Shown piece after piece: positions 60,260-64,000 of a stretch of 64,000 nucleotides of DNA. Both the position numbers and the translations under genes were made by a program. The notes under the pieces were generated by a model, which saw nothing but the letters and a program-made list of their open reading frames with translations, ran no database searches and had not been told where the DNA came from. Position 1 is the first letter of the stretch, and every line of letters begins with the position of its first letter. Source of the DNA: Cranoglanis bouderius (lineage: Eukaryota; Chordata; Actinopteri; Siluriformes; Cranoglanididae); contig CM042539.1 in NCBI GenBank assembly GCA_023630585.1, positions 9,942,255 to 10,006,254 on the forward strand, in the 5' to 3' direction.

Positions 60260-60444
60260 GCAGCAACCAGTACGGCTCCATCCTGGGGCACACGTCGGTG
60301 AGCAGCGGCAGCCTGCTGGATGATCATCACTGGCACTCAGTGGTGATCGAGCGCCACAGGAGAAACGTCAACTTCACCCTGGACCAGCACACGCAGCACT
60401 TTCGCACCAACGGAGAGTTCGACCACCTCGACCTCGATTATGAG
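60260..60444 (+). CDS. cntnap2: CNTNAP2-like exon 6: first laminin-G domain, with GC donor
   Basis: This 185-bp exon follows acceptor GAAACAG, completes a split Gly codon and ends in phase 0. It encodes SNQYGSILGHTSVSSGSLLD, DDHHWHSVVIERHRRNVNF and QHFRTNGEFDHLDLDYE. NFT is a potential N-glycosylation sequon. DDHHWHSVVIER and QHFRTNGEFD are close to Caspr2. The length equals human exon 6 (c.755-939, recalled). The expected exon end (GAG) is followed by GCAAGG, not GT, so this looks like a GC-AG intron. A GT exists six bases further on but would add Ala-Arg and has a poor donor context. Confidence 0.94.
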
Positions 60445-61502
60445 GCAAGGGTTAATGGCTTTTCATTACCATGGTATTTAGGTTATATTAGATTTCGAAT
60501 TTGATGCAGGAGAGGAGAGGAGTCAGTGTGCTTTAATTATTCAGAGGTTTGTCATTTAAACCAGGATACATACATACTATCAAAACAAGTAGGATTTTTG
60601 TGAGATAGAATATCGTAATGCATCCTCTCTGACACTCCTACACTATCCTCCTCCTTCTGCTCTTAACCTCCTCTAAATTGATTCCACTGAGGACACTCAA
60701 GCCATTCAGATCCTCATGCTTAAGTGAAATCTGCATTAGATTGTGTTGCGCAATACATTAATGCATATTTACAGTGTGTACTGTCTAGTCGAACGTATAG
60801 AAAATAGATTTTTTAGTTATTAAATATGTGAGCGATGATTTTGAATGCTCACACTGTCGATTGAGCAGAGCTCTCTGATGCTTTTTTTGTACTTTTACAA
60901 GAGAGGAAAAAGAGAGGCTGGTTAGAGAATGATGGATTCCTTGTTTTGTTATGTTTTTTTTTTGCTGCTTTAACGTAAGTGATAACAGTGACTCACTTGT
61001 CTCATGGATGTTCCACGACATTAAATATGTTCTTTCAATCTGTTGCTTTTTAATTAATGTAATTGTAATTATTGGCAAAATGCTGTGGTATAATAGGGAT
61101 ACAACACTTCTGGCCATGCTTTATAGGAACAATGGTAACAATTGTTGATTATTTTCCTATAACAGTACACCCCAACATGTTAGTTAATATAATGACGAGG
61201 TACCTAATTGGACATTTTGAATGCTCTTTAATATCACCATTCACTAATTGTTGCAATATGTCAGCTCACTTGTGTATTTAGCACTGTAGTGTCATATGTA
61301 TTCTCACATTATTAATATAATTACACTTGAAACAAGCATTAATAATGTTTGGTTCTTGATAACATCTTTGCTGCCAATTGAATAACTGTAAATGCAAGGC
61401 TACGAACTAGGTGATATTACTCACACACACACACACATACATGCTTGAAAAATGTCAGTGTTATTCACACGTCTTCTAGTAAGTCTTATTTCCACTTTGC
61501 AG
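60445..61502 (+). other. Intron 6 (1,058 bp), GC donor
   Basis: Starts GCAAGG and ends TTTGCAG. It contains a dispersed repeat fragment at 60970-61200 (TAAGTGATAACAGTGACTCA, GATTATTTTCCTATAACAGT) related to 36030-36173, and a short CA tract at 61423-61436. Confidence 0.8.
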
Positions 61503-61646
61503 TTGAGTTTTGGAGGGATGCCGTACTCAGGCAAACTCATCTCAGGAGGCAGGAGAAATTTCAAAGGCTGCATGGAGAGCATCAGCTACAACGGAGAAAA
61601 CATCACCGACCTGGCCAGAAGAAAGAAAGTGGACACATCCGGCTTT
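61503..61646 (+). CDS. cntnap2: CNTNAP2-like exon 7: end of first laminin-G domain
   Basis: This 144-bp exon (48 codons, phase 0 to phase 0) follows acceptor ACTTTGCAG and ends at donor GTGAGT. It encodes LSFGGMPYSGKLISGGRRNF and then KGCMESISYNGENITDLARR, ending in KKVDTSGF. The Cys in KGCMES is half of the laminin-G disulphide, whose partner is expected in exon 8. NIT is a potential N-glycosylation site. SYNGENITDLARRKK matches the Caspr2 pattern and separates it from CNTNAP4 and CNTNAP5. The length equals human exon 7 (c.940-1083, recalled). Confidence 0.95.
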
Positions 61647-62494
61647 GTGAGTTCCATTCATAAATTCTTCCTCAATTATCTTGCACTATTTTTTCATCCC
61701 ATAATATGATAACATGCTTATGTATCATATACTGTATGATTGGCATTTAGAATATAAAGTATATTCTTAACACAAAGAAACACTTATACAGGTGAAATAG
61801 ATTTATTAAATAAAATAATTTCTTTAAATAATTCATTAAAAATTGTCAAACTGCCAGATTCTTCTGCTAGCAACCCTTTCCCAAAGGCAGTCAGACTAAT
61901 TATTCATGTTCAGGAACGTTACATTAATATTCATCACAAAAACACAAACAGCTGATGTCAAGATTATTTCATGAATTTGAATAATTTATAGTGAAATATT
62001 TATTTAATTTGCCATTTTGTCATAACAGAATCGATTAACATCTCTGTATTTTAAAAGGTGGTGAAGATCCTAAATGTAACATTGTAACTGTTTGCCTCTC
62101 AACACCGGTTTCTCTGTGCTGAGCTTCAGGAATTCACATTGCGGTACACGCACGCAGCGATCTATAAACCTTTGTTCCACGTGAGAGGTCCCACAGCACG
62201 ATGAACTCATATAATAGAGACATTTTCTAAGATATATTTAACATTTGCTCTTTCAAATGATTTAACCTCTGTATTCGGGTCATTTTTAAATATGCAATAC
62301 AAACACTGTATTTGCACAGTAGAGATATTTTACTCGACGTGACTCATTTAAACCTCCTACTCACTGTTTCTACCCTCAAGCTCGCCTTCCTTATTGTCTG
62401 TACAGTCTACAACAAAACAAAGTGTGGTTATAATTTAATCTCTGTAGTTTACAAAGAATACATGAGGGAAGTTTAGTTTGAAAGTTTGATGCTA
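61647..62494 (+). other. First part of intron 7, nothing recognised
   Basis: AT-rich. No repeat family or exon was recognised. Confidence 0.5.
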
Positions 62495-63204
62495 CAGGTG
62501 CATCTAAAAAAATTAGAATATCGTGGAAAAGTAAAGTTTTTCCATAATTTAACTCAAAAAGTGGAACTTTCGTATATTCTAGATTCATTCCACATAAAGT
62601 GAAATATTTCAAGCCTTTTTTGTTTTAATCTTCATCATTACGGCTTACAAAAATCCAGTATCTCAAAATATTAGAATAAAGAATTTATAATACAGCAATG
62701 TCGACCTTATGAACAGTATGTTCATTTATGCACTCGGGCCTCCTTTGGCATGAATTACTGCATCAGTGTGGCGTGGCATGGAGGCAATCAGCCTGTGGCA
62801 CTGCTGAGGTGTTATGGAAGCCCAGGTTGCTTTGATAGCGGGCTCGTCTGTATTGTTGGGTCTGGTGTCTCTTAACAAAATTCAGGTCAGGCGAGTTGGC
62901 CTGGCCAATCAAGCACAGTAATACCATGGTCAGCAAACCAGTTACTAGTAGTTTTGGCACTGTGCTCAGGTGCCAAGTCCTGCTGGAAAAGGAAATCAGC
63001 ATCTCCATAAAGCTTGTCAGCAGATAAAAATATATTTTCTTAAAAAAAAAAAAAATAAATTCTTTATTCTAATATTTTTGAGATACTGGATTTTTCCAGT
63101 ATCTCATTTCCATGAGCTGTAAGCCTTAATCATCAAGACTTAAAGCAAAAAAAAGGCTTGAAATGAACTTTTCTATGATATTCTAATTTTCTGAGATGCA
63201 CCTG
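62495..63204 (-). mobile_element. 710-bp Tc1-like derivative (family D) with both termini
   Basis: The termini CAGGTGCATCTAAAAAAATT and …TTTTCTGAGATGCACCTG are inverted and each abuts TA (62493-62494, 63205-63206). On the - strand only the C-terminal transposase half is present, with TVPKLLVTGLLTMVLL-type out-of-frame sequence, ANSPDLNFVK and a GFHNTSAVPQADCLH shadow of the ITPQQCHRL segment. The N-terminal half is deleted relative to 48777-49789. It sits 121 bp upstream of exon 8. Confidence 0.85.
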
Positions 63205-63325
63205 TATATTGAATTAACAATACGTTGCTTAAGCAATTTCTCCATTCTCATCTAGGTACCTTGTCAAATCACTTTTAGTACTGAAACCATAATTATTATT
63301 TTCTAATTTTCTGCTCCACTTGTAG

Positions 63326-63584
63326 CGTAATCTGACATTCTCCTGTGTGGAATCTCACACGTTCCCGGTTTCCTTCAATGCCACGAGTTTTCTGCAGCTG
63401 CCAGGTAGAACAGAGCACAGCATGGTGTCTGTGAGCTTCCAGTTTCGCACGTGGAATCCTAACGGCCTGCTCCTATTCAGCGCGCTGGCTGACGGCATGC
63501 TGGAGCTCACGCTGAAAGACGGCAAAGTCACAGCGCACATCAGCATCACGCAGCAGAAGAACTCGCGTGTAGACATCACGTCAG
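63326..63584 (+). CDS. cntnap2: CNTNAP2-like exon 8: start of second laminin-G domain
   Basis: This 259-bp exon follows acceptor CACTTGTAG and ends one base into a codon at donor GTACAG. It encodes RNLTFSCVESHTFPVSFNAT, then SVSFQFRTWNPNGLLLFS and ISITQQKNSRVDITS. The Cys of FSCVE closes the first laminin-G domain and VSFQFRTWNPNG opens the second. NLT and NAT are potential N-glycosylation sites. Human exon 8 is 265 bp as I recall, so this copy is two codons shorter, apparently around the ALADG-MLELTL segment. The gene continues beyond the window: the rest of laminin-G 2, the EGF and fibrinogen-like regions, further laminin-G domains, the membrane segment and the cytoplasmic tail are not present. 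Confidence 0.94.
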
Positions 63585-64000
63585 GTACAGATGACTTCAT
63601 GTGCATTCGGGGTGCTTGTGGGCTGCCCTTTAATACACACATTGTTGCGTATCCTTTTGTTTTCTGGGAAAGTACTGCACTCAGGAGAAGCAGTGAGGAG
63701 CTTGGTCTATATGGGAAGTTTAAGAAAAGCCTCCTGGTTGAAGCTCATCATGAAGCTGGTTGAGAAATGCTGAAAGTGTTGAAAGTGAAAGTTGTATCAG
63801 GAATACTGTTAAGAATTTTCAAATATAAAATACTTTTGATTTGTTTAACATTTTACTTTGTCATCGCATAACTCCGTGTGTTATTTTATAGTGTTTGTCT
63901 TATTGTGTTTATGTCTTCGTTATTATTCTAAAGCAGTAAAAAATAAAGAAAGCCCTCATTTCAGTCATGTTCACAGTAGGTTCAACATTCCTCTGGCTAT
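63585..64000 (+). other. Start of CNTNAP2-like intron 8, nothing else recognised
   Basis: The sequence after the exon 8 donor is AT-rich with no further exon, repeat family or RNA gene that I recognise. Open frames running through the donor into this stretch are intronic read-through. Confidence 0.7.

Noticed and set aside
60445..60456. Exon 6 donor at the downstream GT (after GCAAGG)
   Set aside because: It would add two residues not seen in the family, break the 185-bp length match and use a weak GTTAAT donor. It is kept only as an alternative.

Overview
This is vertebrate nuclear DNA, most likely from a teleost fish. It is AT-rich, full of dinucleotide and trinucleotide microsatellites, and packed with Tc1/mariner elements, a tRNA-headed SINE-like repeat and other repeats of kinds typical of ray-finned fish. 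The species cannot be fixed; the abundance of Tc1 elements would suit an otophysan such as a catfish, but that is inference.

The only host gene I can support is on the + strand. Seven coding exons (35821-35931, 49897-50090, 55173-55320, 59549-59752, 60260-60444, 61503-61646, 63326-63584) join in a continuous reading frame. They encode the discoidin (F5/8 type C) domain, the first laminin-G domain and the start of the second laminin-G domain of a contactin-associated protein. The sequence is closest to CNTNAP2 (Caspr2). Six of the seven exons have the same length as human CNTNAP2 exons 2-7 as I recall them (111, 194, 148, 204, 185, 144 bp); exon 8 is two codons shorter. Exon 1 (signal peptide) is not recognisable in the window, and exons 9 onward lie beyond its right edge. 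Bases 1-35820 are therefore probably intron 1, or intron 1 plus upstream flank.

The rest is mobile and repetitive DNA. The left 35 kb holds SINE-like copies, several Tc1-like fragments, a BED-finger fragment of a hAT-type transposase, a LINE (25548-28080) whose reverse-transcriptase core has been deleted, and a Tc1-like element (30631-32036) with a small palindromic TA-target element nested in it. Intron 2 (35932-49896) carries the most unusual object. It is a complete 4.0-kb LTR element (36174-40189, antisense to the gene, 5-bp target duplication CCTTG) that encodes no recognisable gag or pol. Its interior starts with a zinc finger resembling that of methionine aminopeptidase 1 (METAP1) and continues into cascades of codon-multiple tandem repeats. 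The same intron has a Mutator-like foldback element (40294-41039), a 1.78-kb solo-LTR-like repeat (44258-46036) and another copy of the small palindromic element. A second copy of the solo LTR (55595-57294) and a DIRS-like fragment lie in intron 4.

Two features of the host gene deserve attention. Intron 6 appears to be a GC-AG intron. The splice sites on either side of intron 4 are crowded by microsatellites: a CA repeat just after the exon 4 donor, and a 50-bp CT repeat just before the exon 5 acceptor.
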